In this document: positions 9,640 to 19,352 of the stretch, one piece after another | Numbering within the stretch: position 1 is the first letter of the stretch | Layout of the letters: the number at the start of each line of letters is the position of its first letter | Origin: Xenophilus azovorans DSM 13620 | Lineage (GTDB): Bacteria > Pseudomonadota > Gammaproteobacteria > Burkholderiales > Burkholderiaceae_C | Reading direction: 5' to 3' | Assembly: GCF_000745855.1 (NCBI RefSeq) | Contig: NZ_JQKD01000022.1 | Location: 41,856 to 105,855, forward strand | Length of the DNA: 64,000 nt | Program-made: the position numbers and the translations under genes | The notes under the pieces: model-generated | Seen by the model: the letters and a program-made list of their open reading frames with translations, nothing else | Database searches by the model: none | What the model was told of the DNA's origin: nothing

Positions 9640-11451
9640 ATGAACCACATCAGAAATTTCTCGATCATTGCGCACATCGATCACGGCAAGTCGACGCTGG
9701 CGGACCGCCTCATCCAGCGCTGTGGTGGCCTCGCCGAGCGCGAGATGCAGGCGCAGGTGCTCGACTCGATGGACATCGAGAAGGAGCGTGGGATAACCAT
9801 CAAGGCGCAGACCGCCGCGCTGCACTACAAGGCGCGCGACGGACAGGTCTACAACCTCAATCTCATCGACACGCCGGGCCACGTCGACTTCTCGTACGAG
9901 GTCTCGCGCTCGCTCTCCGCATGCGAGGGCGCGCTGCTCGTCGTCGATGCATCGCAGGGCGTGGAAGCGCAGACGGTGGCCAACTGCTACACCGCGCTGG
10001 ACCTCGGCGTCGAGGTGCTGCCGGTACTCAACAAGATGGATTTGCCGCAGTCCGATCCCGAGCGCGCGAAGGAAGAGATCGAGGACGTGATCGGCATCGA
10101 CGCGAGCGATGCCATCCCGTGTTCGGCGAAGACCGGCATGGGCGTGGACGAGATCCTGGAGGCGATCGTCGCCAAGGTGCCGCCGCCGCGCGGCAAGGCG
10201 GATGCGCCGCTGCGCGCCATGATCATCGACAGCTGGTTCGACGCCTACGTGGGCGTGGTGATGCTGGTGCGCGTGGTCGACGGCCGCCTGGGCAAGGGCG
10301 ACCGCATCAAGCTGATGGCCACCGACGCGCTCTACAACGCCGACAACCTGGGCGTGTTCACCCCGGCCAACGAGCCGCGGACGAGCCTGGAAGCGGGCGA
10401 GGTGGGCTACATCATCGCCGGCATCAAGGAACTGCAGGCGGCCAAGGTGGGTGACACCATCACGGTGGTGCGCACGGCGCAGGGCGCCAACACCACGCCG
10501 GCGGCCGAGCCGCTGCCGGGCTTCAAGGAGATCCAGCCGCAGGTCTTCGCCGGCCTGTACCCGACCGAGGCGAGCGAATACGACCAGCTGCGCGACGCGC
10601 TGGAGAAGCTCAAGCTCAACGACGCCTCGCTGCACTTCGAGCCGGAGGTGAGCCAGGCGCTGGGCTTCGGCTTCCGCTGCGGCTTCCTGGGCCTCTTGCA
10701 CATGGAGATCGTGCAGGAGCGGCTGGAGCGCGAGTTCGACCAGGATCTGATCACCACCGCGCCGAGCGTGGTCTACCAGGTGCTCAAGAACGACGGCGAG
10801 CTCATGATGGTGGAGAACCCCTCCAAGATGCCCGACATCGGCAAGACGGCCGAGATCCGCGAGCCGATCGTCACGGTGCACCTGTACATGCCGCAGGAGT
10901 ACGTCGGCCCGGTGATGACGCTGGCCAACCAGAAGCGCGGCGTGCAGATCAACATGGCCTACCACGGCCGCCAGGTGATGCTGACCTACGAACTGCCGCT
11001 GGGCGAGATCGTGCTGGACTTCTTCGACCGGCTCAAGTCCGTCAGCCGTGGCTACGCCAGCATGGACTACGAGTTCAAGGAGTACCGGCCGTCCGACGTG
11101 GTCAAGGTCGACATCCTGCTCAACGGCGAGAAGGTGGACGCCCTGTCGATCATCGTGCACCGCAGCCAGTCGCAGTACCGCGGCCGGGCGGTGGTGGCGA
11201 AGATGCGCGAGATCATCAGCCGCCAGATGTTCGACGTGGCGATCCAGGCGGCCATCGGCGCCAACATCATCGCCCGCGAGACCGTCAAGGCGCTGCGCAA
11301 GAACGTGCTGGCAAAATGCTACGGCGGCGACATCACCCGCAAGCGCAAGCTGCTGGAAAAGCAGAAGGCCGGCAAGAAGCGGATGAAGCAGATCGGCTCG
11401 GTCGAGGTGCCGCAGGAAGCCTTCCTGGCCATCCTGCAGGTCGAAGAATAA
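9640..11451 (+). CDS. lepA: LepA (EF4), ribosome-associated GTPase
   Basis: This 603-residue translation factor binds ribosomes and influences initiation and back-translocation. The GTPase motifs are all visible: G1 AHIDHGKST (11-19), G2 GITIKAQT (51-58), G3 DTPGH (77-81), G4 NKMD (131-134) and G5 SAK (162-164). EF-G-like domains and the C-terminal LepA domain ending in the lysine-rich [20 protein letters not shown] follow. The ATG at 9640 matches the canonical N-terminus. No Shine-Dalgarno sequence precedes it, which is unusual here. lepB follows after 22 bases. Confidence 0.97.
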   Translation: MNHIRNFSIIAHIDHGKSTLADRLIQRCGGLAEREMQAQVLDSMDIEKERGITIKAQTAALHYKARDGQVYNLNLIDTPGHVDFSYEVSRSLSACEGALLVVDASQGVEAQTVANCYTALDLGVEVLPVLNKMDLPQSDPERAKEEIEDVIGIDASDAIPCSAKTGMGVDEILEAIVAKVPPPRGKADAPLRAMIIDSWFDAYVGVVMLVRVVDGRLGKGDRIKLMATDALYNADNLGVFTPANEPRTSLEAGEVGYIIAGIKELQAAKVGDTITVVRTAQGANTTPAAEPLPGFKEIQPQVFAGLYPTEASEYDQLRDALEKLKLNDASLHFEPEVSQALGFGFRCGFLGLLHMEIVQERLEREFDQDLITTAPSVVYQVLKNDGELMMVENPSKMPDIGKTAEIREPIVTVHLYMPQEYVGPVMTLANQKRGVQINMAYHGRQVMLTYELPLGEIVLDFFDRLKSVSRGYASMDYEFKEYRPSDVVKVDILLNGEKVDALSIIVHRSQSQYRGRAVVAKMREIISRQMFDVAIQAAIGANIIARETVKALRKNVLAKCYGGDITRKRKLLEKQKAGKKRMKQIGSVEVPQEAFLAILQVEE

Positions 11452-11473
11452 GCAAACCTCATCTCCCCAAGCG

Positions 11474-12445
11474 ATGGCACTCCTGACTTCCCTGATCCTC
11501 GCCGCGTTCGCCGGCTACATCGGCGCCTGGTACCTCGACGCGGTCGAAGGCAACTTCGCCCTGCTGCTGTTCCTGGCCACCCTGATCACCGGCGCCTACT
11601 GGCTGGCCGAGCGTTTCTGGTTCCTGCCCCGGCGGCGGGCGGCCGCGGCGGCGTTCGATGCGGCCGGCGCGCAGCGGCGCGAGGAGCTGACGCGCCAGGG
11701 CATCACCCAGTTCGACCGCGAGGACGGCCAGGCACGCGAGAAAATCCTGGCGCAGCCCTGGTGGCTGGACTGGACGGCGGGGCTGTTCCCGGTGATCCTG
11801 GCCGTGTTCCTGCTGCGCTCCTTCGTCGTCGAGCCGTTCAAGATCCCCTCCGGCTCGATGATGCCGACCCTGCTCACCGGCGACCTGATCCTGGTGAACA
11901 AGTTCACCTACGGGCTGCGCCTGCCGGTGGTCAACACCAAGATCACCGAGGGCACGCCGCTGGCGCGCGGCGACGTGGTGGTGTTCCGCTACCCGCCCAA
12001 GCCGAGCATGGACTACATCAAGCGCGTGGTCGGCATCCCCGGCGACGAGGTGGCCTACCTGAACAAGCAACTGACCATCAACGGCCAGCCGGTTGCCAAG
12101 GAGGCGGTGCCCGACTACTTCGACGAGGACGTCATGCGCTACTTCAAGCAGTACCGCGAGGACCTGGACGGCCGCACGCACATGCTGCTCAACGACGACA
12201 GCCGGCGGGCGGGCCTGTCCGACGCGGAGGTGATGGACTTCCCCGGCCGTGAAAATTGTCGTTACAGTGTCGAGGGCGTGGTCTGCAAGGTGCCGCCGGG
12301 TCACTATTTCATGATGGGCGACAACCGCGACAACTCGCTCGATTCGCGCTACTGGGGCTTCGTGCCGGACCAGAACGTCGTGGGCAAGGCCTTCTTCATC
12401 TGGATGAACTTCGGCAGCCTGGGGCGCATCGGTTCGTTCCATTGA
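11474..12445 (+). CDS. lepB: LepB, signal peptidase I
   Basis: This 323-residue inner-membrane protease removes signal peptides from exported proteins. Two N-terminal membrane segments (about 3-22 and 28-45) and a third near 101-118 precede the catalytic domain. The nucleophile is Ser128 in IPSGSMMPTL and the general base is Lys183 in YIKRVVGIPGD, at the same 55-residue spacing as in E. coli. The C-terminal MGDNRDNSLDSR box is present. It lies in the common lepA-lepB-DUF4845-rnc-era order. Confidence 0.96.
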   Translation: MALLTSLILAAFAGYIGAWYLDAVEGNFALLLFLATLITGAYWLAERFWFLPRRRAAAAAFDAAGAQRREELTRQGITQFDREDGQAREKILAQPWWLDWTAGLFPVILAVFLLRSFVVEPFKIPSGSMMPTLLTGDLILVNKFTYGLRLPVVNTKITEGTPLARGDVVVFRYPPKPSMDYIKRVVGIPGDEVAYLNKQLTINGQPVAKEAVPDYFDEDVMRYFKQYREDLDGRTHMLLNDDSRRAGLSDAEVMDFPGRENCRYSVEGVVCKVPPGHYFMMGDNRDNSLDSRYWGFVPDQNVVGKAFFIWMNFGSLGRIGSFH

Positions 12446-12487
12446 GCGGCTGAGCGGCCGCCATTTTTCAGGGAAAGAAAAGAGGGT

Positions 12488-12847
12488 ATGAGGGAAATCC
12501 AATCCGAACGCCGGCGCCAGCGCGGCATCTCGTTCATCGGCCTGCTGTTCGTCGCCGTGGTGCTGGCGTGCGTGGGCGTGGTGGTGGCGCAGGTGATCCC
12601 GACGCTGATCGAGTACCAGGCCATCCTGAAGGCGGCCAACAAGGCCAAGGAAGGCACGACGGTGCCCGAGGTGCGCGCCATCTTCGACCGGGCGCAGGCC
12701 ATCGACGACTTCCAGGCCGTCGCCGGCCGCGACCTCGAGGTGCGCAAGGACGGCGAGAAGGTGGTCGTCGCCTTCGCCTACGACAAGGAAATCCACCTCT
12801 TCGGCCCGGCCTACCTGCTGCTGAAGTACAAGGGCGAATCCAACTGA
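12488..12847 (+). CDS. DUF4845 family membrane protein
   Basis: This 119-residue protein begins with a basic segment followed by one hydrophobic helix (about 15-37, [20 protein letters not shown]) that resembles a pilin-like N-terminus. A small soluble domain ends in [14 protein letters not shown]. Position between lepB and rnc, length and sequence match the DUF4845 family, whose function is unknown. It is preceded by GGGAAAGAAAAGAGGG, which gives a good ribosome binding site. The rnc start is 28 bases downstream. Confidence 0.88.
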   Translation: MREIQSERRRQRGISFIGLLFVAVVLACVGVVVAQVIPTLIEYQAILKAANKAKEGTTVPEVRAIFDRAQAIDDFQAVAGRDLEVRKDGEKVVVAFAYDKEIHLFGPAYLLLKYKGESN

Positions 12848-12875
12848 GCCCTCAACTGAGCGCCCTGCAACGCAC

Positions 12876-13562
12876 GTGAAAGACAGCGCTCTTGCGGGCC
12901 TGCAGGCGCGCCTGTCGCACCGCTTCTCGGATCCCGTCCTGCTGCAGCGCGCGCTGACGCACCGCAGCTACTCGTCCGACCACAACGAACGGCTGGAATT
13001 CCTGGGCGATTCGGTGCTGAGCCTGGCCGTCTCGCACCTGCTGTTCCGACGCCTGGCGCAGTTGCCCGAGGGCGACCTTTCGCGGGTGCGGGCCAACCTC
13101 GTCAAGCAGGACACCCTGCACCGCCTGGCGCTGAAGCTGGAGCTGTCGCCCCTGCTGCGCCTGGGCGAGGGCGAGGCGAAGTCCGGCGGCGCGGCGCGGC
13201 CGTCCATCCTGGCCGACGCGCTGGAAGCGGTGATCGGCGCCGTCTACCTAGACGCCGGCTATGCCGCCGCGCAGGCGCTGGTGGAGCGCCTGTACGAGGC
13301 GGTGGAGATCAACCCCCGCATGGAGGCGGCCGGCAAGGACGCCAAGACGGAATTGCAGGAGTGGCTGCAGGGCCACAAAATGAAGCTCCCCGCCTATCGC
13401 GTGGTCGCCACGCTCGGCGCGGCCCACAAGCAGACCTTCGACGTCGAGTGCGAGGTGGCCGAGCTGGGCTTCGTCGAGCGCGGCATCGGCGGCTCGCGCC
13501 GGGCAGGCGAGCAGGCGGCCGCCGCGGCGATGCTGCTGCGCCTGAAGGCCCATCGACCCTGA
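12876..13562 (+). CDS. rnc: Rnc, ribonuclease III
   Basis: This 228-residue double-strand-specific endoribonuclease processes rRNA precursors and structured mRNAs. The signature [10 protein letters not shown] is present, and the metal-binding acids Glu41, Asp45, Asp114 and Glu117 match the E. coli numbering exactly. The C-terminal double-stranded-RNA-binding domain runs from about 155 to 226 ([20 protein letters not shown]). It starts with GTG. era follows 11 bases after its stop, as in most proteobacteria. Confidence 0.97.
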   Translation: MKDSALAGLQARLSHRFSDPVLLQRALTHRSYSSDHNERLEFLGDSVLSLAVSHLLFRRLAQLPEGDLSRVRANLVKQDTLHRLALKLELSPLLRLGEGEAKSGGAARPSILADALEAVIGAVYLDAGYAAAQALVERLYEAVEINPRMEAAGKDAKTELQEWLQGHKMKLPAYRVVATLGAAHKQTFDVECEVAELGFVERGIGGSRRAGEQAAAAAMLLRLKAHRP

Positions 13563-13573
13563 AGAACACCGCC

Positions 13574-14530
13574 ATGGCTGAACATCCCGACGCAGAAACC
13601 CCCGCGACCGACGCCGCGCGCCGCTGCGGCCTCGTGGCCATCGTCGGCAAGCCCAACGTCGGCAAGTCCACGCTGCTCAACGCGCTGGTGGGGCAGAAGA
13701 TCAGCATCACCTCGCGCAAGGCGCAGACCACGCGCCACCGCATCACCGGCGTGCGCACCCTGCCGGAACTGGAGGGCGGCGGCACGCAGTTCGTGTTCGT
13801 CGACACGCCCGGCTTCCAGACGCGCCACGGCAACGCGCTCAACCGCTCGCTCAACAAGACGGTGCTGGGCGCGGTGGCCGACGTGGACCTGGTGCTCTTC
13901 GTGGTCGAGGCCGGCCGCTTCACGCCGGCCGACGCGAAGGTGCTGGGCCTGCTGGGCAAGGACGCGCCGGTCCTCCTGGTGGCCAACAAGCTCGACACCG
14001 TGCACCGCCGCGCCGACATCGCACCCTGGCTGGCCGAGATGCAGAAGGAACACGCCTTCGCGGAGTTCGTGCCCATGTCGGCCAAGAACCCGAAGGACAT
14101 CGAGCGCCTGTTCGGCATCTGCGCGAAGTACCTGCCCCAGCAGGACTGGTGGTACGACGAGGACGAGCTGACCGACCGCAGCGAGAAGTTCCTGGCCAGC
14201 GAGACGGTGCGCGAGAAGCTGTTCCGCCTGACCGGCGACGAGCTGCCCTACACCTCCACGGTCGTCATAGACAAGTTCGAGGAGGAGCCGCCGCAGAAGA
14301 AGGGCCAGAAGCGCCTGCTGCGCATCGCCGCCACCATCGTGGTCGAGCGCGACGGCCACAAGGCCATGGTGATCGGCGACAAGGGCGACCGCATCAAGCG
14401 CATCGGCACCGAGGCGCGGCAGGAACTGGAGAAGCTCATGGACGCCAAGGTCTTCATCGAGCTGTGGGTCAAGGTGCGCTCGGGCTGGGCCGACGACGAG
14501 GCGCGGGTCCGCTCGTTCGGCTATGAATGA
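13574..14530 (+). CDS. era: Era, GTPase for 30S ribosome assembly
   Basis: This 318-residue GTPase binds the 3' end of 16S rRNA. G1 GKPNVGKS (25-32), G3 DTPG (77-80) and G4 NKLD (138-141) form the GTPase domain. The C-terminal KH domain carries the GxxG-type loop IGDKGDRIK and ends [10 protein letters not shown]. An in-frame open stretch reaches back into rnc, but similarity begins at the ATG at 13574. The N-terminus carries about 18 extra residues before the GTPase core, common in this family. Its stop overlaps the recO start in an ATGA. Confidence 0.97.
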   Translation: MAEHPDAETPATDAARRCGLVAIVGKPNVGKSTLLNALVGQKISITSRKAQTTRHRITGVRTLPELEGGGTQFVFVDTPGFQTRHGNALNRSLNKTVLGAVADVDLVLFVVEAGRFTPADAKVLGLLGKDAPVLLVANKLDTVHRRADIAPWLAEMQKEHAFAEFVPMSAKNPKDIERLFGICAKYLPQQDWWYDEDELTDRSEKFLASETVREKLFRLTGDELPYTSTVVIDKFEEEPPQKKGQKRLLRIAATIVVERDGHKAMVIGDKGDRIKRIGTEARQELEKLMDAKVFIELWVKVRSGWADDEARVRSFGYE

Positions 14531-15300
14531 AGCGCAGCTCCGTCCTGCATGAGCCGGCCTATGTGCTGCACCGCTACGACTGGAGCGAGTCCAGCCTGAT
14601 CCTCGAGGCGCTGACGCGCCACCACGGCCGCATCGCGCTCGTCGCCAAGGGTGCCAAGCGGCCCAGTTCCAGCTTCCGGCCGGTGCTGCTGCCGCTGCAG
14701 CCGCTGCAGCTGGGCTACGGGGGCGACGCGGAGATCCGCACGCTGAAGTCCGCCGAATGGATGGGCGGGCACGTGATGCCCACCGGTGAGGCCCTGCTGT
14801 CGGGCTACTACCTCAACGAGCTGCTGATCCGCCTGCTGGCGCGCGACGATGCGCATCCTCAGCTCTTCGATGCCTATGCGGGGGCCGTGCAGGTGCTCGC
14901 CGCCGCGCCGGAGGGCAGCGCGCAGGCCAGCGTGCAGGCCTCGGCCCTGCGCGCCTTCGAGCTGCTGCTGCTGCGCGAGGTGGGCCTGCTGCCGGCGCTG
15001 GACGTCCAGACCTCGACGCTGGCGCCGCTGCAGGACGCCGTGCCCTACGCGCTGCTGGCCGAGGCCGGCCTGCGCGAGGCCGGCGAGGGCGAGCCGGCGC
15101 TGGCCGGCGGCGCCTGGCGCACGCTGCACCGGTCGCTGGACGACAGCGCCCCCTTCGCCGCCACGGTGCGCGCCGTGGCCGAGCTGCCCGCCGGCGCCAG
15201 CGCCGCGCTGCGCGCGCAGCTGCGGCAACTGCTCAACTACCATTGCGGCGTCTCCACGCTGCGCACCCGGCAGCTGATGCGGGAGCTGCAAGACTTATGA
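14527..15300 (+). CDS. recO: RecO, recombination mediator
   Basis: This 257-residue DNA repair protein helps load RecA on gapped DNA together with RecR. The N-terminal OB-fold segment ([20 protein letters not shown], then [15 protein letters not shown]) and the C-terminal [10 protein letters not shown] are typical. It is joined to era upstream and pdxJ downstream by four-base ATGA overlaps, so the genes are very likely one transcript with coupled translation. The era-recO-pdxJ-acpS order is classical. Confidence 0.95.
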   Translation: MKRSSVLHEPAYVLHRYDWSESSLILEALTRHHGRIALVAKGAKRPSSSFRPVLLPLQPLQLGYGGDAEIRTLKSAEWMGGHVMPTGEALLSGYYLNELLIRLLARDDAHPQLFDAYAGAVQVLAAAPEGSAQASVQASALRAFELLLLREVGLLPALDVQTSTLAPLQDAVPYALLAEAGLREAGEGEPALAGGAWRTLHRSLDDSAPFAATVRAVAELPAGASAALRAQLRQLLNYHCGVSTLRTRQLMRELQDL

Positions 15301-16076
15301 GCGTCGTCATTCCTTCGTCCCGTACCTCCCTGTCGGTCAACCTGAACAAGGTGGCGCTGGTGCGCAACACGCGGCACCTGGGCATCCCCAGCGTGACCTA
15401 CGCCGCCGCGCTGTGCCTGGATGCCGGCGCCCACGGCATCACGGTCCACCCGCGGCCCGACGGGCGCCACATCCGCGCGCAGGACGTGGCCGACCTCTCC
15501 GCCCTGCTGCAGCGCGACTGGCCGCGGGCCGAGTTCAACATCGAGGGCAACCCCTTCCACAACCTGATGGACTTCGTGCGCGAGTTCCGGCCGCACCAGG
15601 CCACCTTCGTGCCCGACAGCGAGGACCAGTTCACCAGCGACCACGGCTGGCGCTTCCCGGAGGACCTGGCCCGCCTGAAACCCCTGGTGGCCGAGGCCCG
15701 CGCGCTGGGCGTGCGGGTGAGCCTGTTCATGGACCCGGAGCCCGAGCAGATGGCCGAGGCACGCGCCACCGGCGCTGACCGCGTCGAGCTGTACACCGAG
15801 GGCTACGCCGCCTCGCGCGGCACCTCGCGCGCCGGGCCGGTGCTGTCGCAGTACGCGGCCGCCGCACGCGCGGCGCAGGCCGTGGGCCTGCAGGTCAACG
15901 CCGGCCACGACCTCAGCCGCGACAACCTCACGCTGTTCCTGCAGGCGGTGCCGGGCATCCGGGAGGTGTCGATCGGCCACGCCTTCATCGCCGATGCGCT
16001 GGAGTCTGGCTACGCCGCGACCACGCGCGACTACCTGCGCTGCATCGACGAGGCCTACGGCGGCGCCGTCGCATGA
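15297..16076 (+). CDS. pdxJ: PdxJ, pyridoxine 5'-phosphate synthase
   Basis: This 259-residue TIM-barrel enzyme makes pyridoxine 5'-phosphate from 1-deoxyxylulose 5-phosphate and 3-amino-2-oxopropyl phosphate. Family motifs present include [41 protein letters not shown] and the C-terminal [11 protein letters not shown]. The ATG at 15297 overlaps the recO stop, and its own TGA overlaps the acpS start. It is slightly longer than the 243-residue E. coli protein. Confidence 0.96.
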   Translation: MSVVIPSSRTSLSVNLNKVALVRNTRHLGIPSVTYAAALCLDAGAHGITVHPRPDGRHIRAQDVADLSALLQRDWPRAEFNIEGNPFHNLMDFVREFRPHQATFVPDSEDQFTSDHGWRFPEDLARLKPLVAEARALGVRVSLFMDPEPEQMAEARATGADRVELYTEGYAASRGTSRAGPVLSQYAAAARAAQAVGLQVNAGHDLSRDNLTLFLQAVPGIREVSIGHAFIADALESGYAATTRDYLRCIDEAYGGAVA

Positions 16077-16465
16077 TCCACGGCATCGGCACCGACCTGT
16101 GCGACATCCGCCGCATCGAGGCGACCTTCCGGCGGCAGGGCGAGCGCTTCGCGCTGCGCGTCCTGGGCGATGCGGAGCTGGCCGTCTGGCGCGCCCGCAG
16201 CGCCCGCTGGCCGAAGCGCGGCCTGCGCTACCTGGCCACGCGCTTCTCGGCCAAGGAGGCCTTCAGCAAGGCCATCGGCCTGGGCATGCATGCGCCGATG
16301 GGCTGGCGCCTGTGCGAGATCCTCAACGAGCCCGGCGGCAAGCCGCGCATCGTGCTGCACGATCCGCTGAAGGGCTGGTTCGAGGCGCAGGGCCTGGCGG
16401 CGCACGTGACGGTGACCGACGAGGCGGACTACGCGGCCAGTTTCGTCGTGGTCGAAAAAACATGA
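16073..16465 (+). CDS. acpS: AcpS, holo-ACP synthase
   Basis: This 130-residue enzyme transfers 4'-phosphopantetheine from CoA to the acyl carrier protein, here presumably Ser37 of the AcpP encoded at 3030. Magnesium and CoA ligands Asp8 (GIGTDLCDI) and Glu62 ([11 protein letters not shown]) are present. It is translationally coupled to pdxJ by an ATGA overlap. A 165-base noncoding stretch containing a dispersed repeat follows before nagZ. Confidence 0.95.
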   Translation: MIHGIGTDLCDIRRIEATFRRQGERFALRVLGDAELAVWRARSARWPKRGLRYLATRFSAKEAFSKAIGLGMHAPMGWRLCEILNEPGGKPRIVLHDPLKGWFEAQGLAAHVTVTDEADYAASFVVVEKT

Positions 16466-16560
16466 CCCACCCCAGTCTGCGCGGATTTCGTTCCGCTTCG
16501 CCAACCCCCTTCCAGGGGGCACGCTCAGCGGCCTGGCGGAGCCAGTTCCGCGAGCGTTCC
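16466..16560. repeat. Dispersed intergenic repeat, type A
   Basis: This noncoding stretch between acpS and nagZ contains CTTCGCCAACCCCCTTCCAG-GGGG and CAGCGGCCTGGCGGAGCCAG. It resembles intergenic repeats I know from comamonad genomes, with a short C-rich/G-rich hairpin (CCCCCTTCCAGGGGG). No second full copy of this type is in the window, so the call rests on recognition. Confidence 0.45.
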
Positions 16561-16630
16561 CGCATGGCCTGCTCCGCGGCCTTCTGTTCCGTTGCGCTTC
16601 GTGTGCCGTGGGTGGTGCGGCGTGTCACGG

Positions 16631-17647
16631 ATGACTGACATGAGCGAGTTTTTCCACCGTCCCCTGATCATCGACGTCGCCGGCACCGCGCTGACCGACG
16701 ACGACCGCCGGCGCCTTACGCATCCGCTGGTCGGCGGCGTCATCCATTTCGCGCGCAACTGGGAAGGCCGGGCGCAGATGACGGCGCTCAATGCCGAGAT
16801 CAAATCGCTGCGGCCCGACCTGTTGATCTGCGTGGACCACGAGGGCGGACGCGTGCAGCGCTTCCGCACCGACGGCTTCACGCGGCTGCCCTCCATGCGC
16901 TCGCTGGGCGAGGCGTGGATGCAGGACCCGATGCGCGCCACGCAGCAGGCCAGCGCCCTCGGCCACACGCTGGCGAGCGAACTGCGCGCCGTGGGCGTGG
17001 ACTTCAGCTTCGCGCCGGTGCTCGATCTGGACCACGGCGAAAGCAGCGTCATCGGCGACCGCAGCTTCCACCGCGACCCGCGCGTGGTGACGCTGCTGGC
17101 CAAGAGCGTGATGCACGGCATGCTGCGCGCCGGCATGTCCTGCTGCGGCAAGCACTTTCCCGGCCACGGGTACGTCCAGGCCGATTCGCACGTGGCGATC
17201 CCCGTCGACCGGCGCAGCCTCAAGGCCATCCTGGCGGAAGACGCGAAGCCGTTCGAATGGCTGAGCGACACGCTGGGCGCCGTGATGCCGGCGCACGTGA
17301 TCTACAGCCGGGTCGATCCGCGGCCTGCCGGGTTCTCGCGCCGGTGGCTGCAGGACATCCTGCGCGGCCGGCTCGGCTTCGAGGGCGCGATCTTCAGCGA
17401 CGACCTGAGCATGGAGGCCGGCCGCTACATCGAAGGGCGCGTCCTGAGTTTCGCCGAGGCCGCCTGCGCCGCGCTGGAGGCCGGCTGCGACCTGGTTCTT
17501 CTGTGCAACCAGAGCCCGGCCGAGGGTGGGGTGCTGGACCGCTTTCTGGACGACATGGACAGGAGGACGGCATCCGGCGAATGGGCGCCAGCCGCCGATA
17601 GCGAGATCCGGCGGCGGCAGTTGATGCCGCGAAGAGGCCTGGAATGA
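16631..17647 (+). CDS. nagZ: NagZ, beta-N-acetylhexosaminidase (short C-terminus)
   Basis: This 338-residue cytoplasmic family 3 glycoside hydrolase removes N-acetylglucosamine from recycled muropeptides. The loop KHFPGHG (174-180), VDHEGGRVQRF (68-78) and the nucleophile motif IFSDDLSME (255-263) are intact. The protein ends at RRRQLMPRRGLE. Relatives usually continue about 20 residues past the LMP, so the tail looks lost where the adjacent glycosyltransferase gene begins; the two overlap as ATGA. The catalytic core is complete, so the enzyme may still be active. An ATG at 16640 is an alternative start. Confidence 0.9.
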   Translation: MTDMSEFFHRPLIIDVAGTALTDDDRRRLTHPLVGGVIHFARNWEGRAQMTALNAEIKSLRPDLLICVDHEGGRVQRFRTDGFTRLPSMRSLGEAWMQDPMRATQQASALGHTLASELRAVGVDFSFAPVLDLDHGESSVIGDRSFHRDPRVVTLLAKSVMHGMLRAGMSCCGKHFPGHGYVQADSHVAIPVDRRSLKAILAEDAKPFEWLSDTLGAVMPAHVIYSRVDPRPAGFSRRWLQDILRGRLGFEGAIFSDDLSMEAGRYIEGRVLSFAEAACAALEAGCDLVLLCNQSPAEGGVLDRFLDDMDRRTASGEWAPAADSEIRRRQLMPRRGLE

Positions 17648-18501
17648 ACACAGCGAACAGGTTGTCGCTTCAGCACATCGATCTGGTCGTGCCCTACAGG
17701 GAGGCGTCGGCAGAGCGCCGCGACAACCTCTATGGCGTGCTGCGTCATCTGGTGGCCACCTACAGCGACTGCCGCATCTGGCTCATGGAGGCGGATGCAC
17801 GCCCGCATTTCGAGTGGGCGCGCATCGGGGATGCTTCGGTCCGCCATGTCTTCGTTCACCACGACGGGCCGTTTCCCAAGGCGCGTCTGTGCAACATGGG
17901 CGTGCGGCTGGCGAACAGCCCCGTCGTCTGCCTGCACGACGCCGATTCCGTTGCCATGCCAACGGCGCTGGCGGGTGCGGTGAATGGACTGCTGCACGGC
18001 GCAACGTCCGACGCCATCTGTCCCTACTGGCCGGTCGTCAATGTCGAGGGCTCGCTCAGGCAGCGTTTCCTGGAGACAGGAGATGTCGGCGCGCTGCATT
18101 CGCTCGATCCCGCGGCGTTGCCGCCGGAAGCCGCATTGCTGTATGCCTCGGCCAACGGTGGCGTGGTGCTGTTCAAGCGTCAGGACTACCTTCGCGTGGG
18201 CGGCTACAACGAACGCCTGGAAGGCTGGGGCGGCGAAGACGACGAACTGCTGAACCGGGCCACGCGGCTGGGTGTGCGTTGGCATTCCTTCACCCCGCCG
18301 CTGATCCATCTGCACCACGATACCGCGTCTCGCAGCGAATGGATTCAAGCCACCCGCGACAGCGATAACATCCGGCACGCCGATGCCATTCAGAGCATGT
18401 CGGACGAGGCGCTGCAGGCGCTGGTGACCGAGTTGTCGACCCAGTTCGGACCGGTCGATCGCATCGCGCCGCCGGTGGAATTCAGCAAGCCCGGCGACTG
18501 A
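17644..18501 (+). CDS. Family 2-like glycosyltransferase (GT2/GT7 type)
   Basis: This 285-residue probable nucleotide-sugar transferase has an N-terminal part with a VVPYR strand and a DxD-type metal site in CLHDADS (Asp99 and Asp101). The acceptor-side motif GWGGEDDE (194-201) is typical of galactosyl- and N-acetylgalactosaminyl-transferases with a GT7-like C-terminal domain. There are no membrane helices, so it is likely cytoplasmic and acts on an envelope or surface glycan. The acceptor is unknown. Its start overlaps nagZ and its 3' end overlaps the convergent methyltransferase gene by 20 bases. Codon use is less GC-biased than in flanking genes, consistent with acquisition. Confidence 0.8.
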   Translation: MNTANRLSLQHIDLVVPYREASAERRDNLYGVLRHLVATYSDCRIWLMEADARPHFEWARIGDASVRHVFVHHDGPFPKARLCNMGVRLANSPVVCLHDADSVAMPTALAGAVNGLLHGATSDAICPYWPVVNVEGSLRQRFLETGDVGALHSLDPAALPPEAALLYASANGGVVLFKRQDYLRVGGYNERLEGWGGEDDELLNRATRLGVRWHSFTPPLIHLHHDTASRSEWIQATRDSDNIRHADAIQSMSDEALQALVTELSTQFGPVDRIAPPVEFSKPGD

Positions 18502-19348
18502 CGCGGGCCTGATCCCAAGGGTGGGTCGCCCAGACGCGCTGCGTGGGCAGATAGCGCATCACGCCGTCGTCGACGCCGGCACGGGACATGCTGCTCACCT
18601 CGAAGCGCTCCTCCGGCAGGCACAGCATGTCGAAGGAATAGTCGTTGAAGATGTCGTCGCTGCGCCCCAGCCAGTTGGAGGCCCAGAACATCGGCGTGAT
18701 GTAGTACCAGCAGACGTAGCCTTGCGGCTCCAGCAGCGCCACGACGGCATTGCGCACTTCCTGGGTGTTGATTTCCACGTAGACGGCCGGACGGCAGCGT
18801 GCAAGGGTCTGCGTCGCGCCTTCCAGTACCTCGACCTCGAAGCCCTCCACATCGGCTTTGAGCAGATCAAGGCGATCGAGTGCGAGGGCGTCGATGGAAG
18901 TCAGGGCAACGGTCTCGGTGGCTCCTGCCCAAGGCTTCTTCGCAGATGCGCCACCGAAATTGAAAGGCTGCCCGGGATCGGGCAGCGGGAACTCGACCCG
19001 CCCCGGTACAGAGCCCACCGCCTGCTGCACAGCCCGCACGTTCAGGCAGTCGTTGGCCACCAGATTGGCGCACAGCAACTGGAAGGTATGCCGCGCGGGC
19101 TCGAAGGCGTATACCGTGCCCGCGGAGCCCACGCGCTGCGAGAACCAGAGCGTGTGAGAGCCGATGTTGGCGCCGGCTTCCAGCACCGTGTCGCCCGGCA
19201 GCACCATTTGATCGAAGAGCCGGATCTCCGCCTCCGACCATTCGCCGTAGAGCCGCAGGCTTTGGCCGATGTACAGATCGTTGGGATTGACGAAGAAACG
19301 GCCGTGGCGGGCAGCCACGAGCCGGTAGAACGGCATCTTGGCGGACAT
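18482..19348 (-). CDS. FkbM-family SAM-dependent methyltransferase
   Basis: This 288-residue protein has motif I VLEAGANIGSHT (55-66), an acidic motif II (VYAFEPA) and the FkbM signature DLLKADVEGFEVEVLEGA. FkbM enzymes usually methylate hydroxyls on sugars or polyketides. With the neighbouring glycosyltransferase gene, O-methylation of a surface glycan is the simplest inference. It starts four bases after the lysS stop on the same strand, so it may be transcribed with lysS. Less biased codon use again suggests an inserted gene. Confidence 0.82.
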   Translation of the reverse strand: MSAKMPFYRLVAARHGRFFVNPNDLYIGQSLRLYGEWSEAEIRLFDQMVLPGDTVLEAGANIGSHTLWFSQRVGSAGTVYAFEPARHTFQLLCANLVANDCLNVRAVQQAVGSVPGRVEFPLPDPGQPFNFGGASAKKPWAGATETVALTSIDALALDRLDLLKADVEGFEVEVLEGATQTLARCRPAVYVEINTQEVRNAVVALLEPQGYVCWYYITPMFWASNWLGRSDDIFNDYSFDMLCLPEERFEVSSMSRAGVDDGVMRYLPTQRVWATHPWDQARVSRRAC

Positions 19349-19352
19349 GGCT

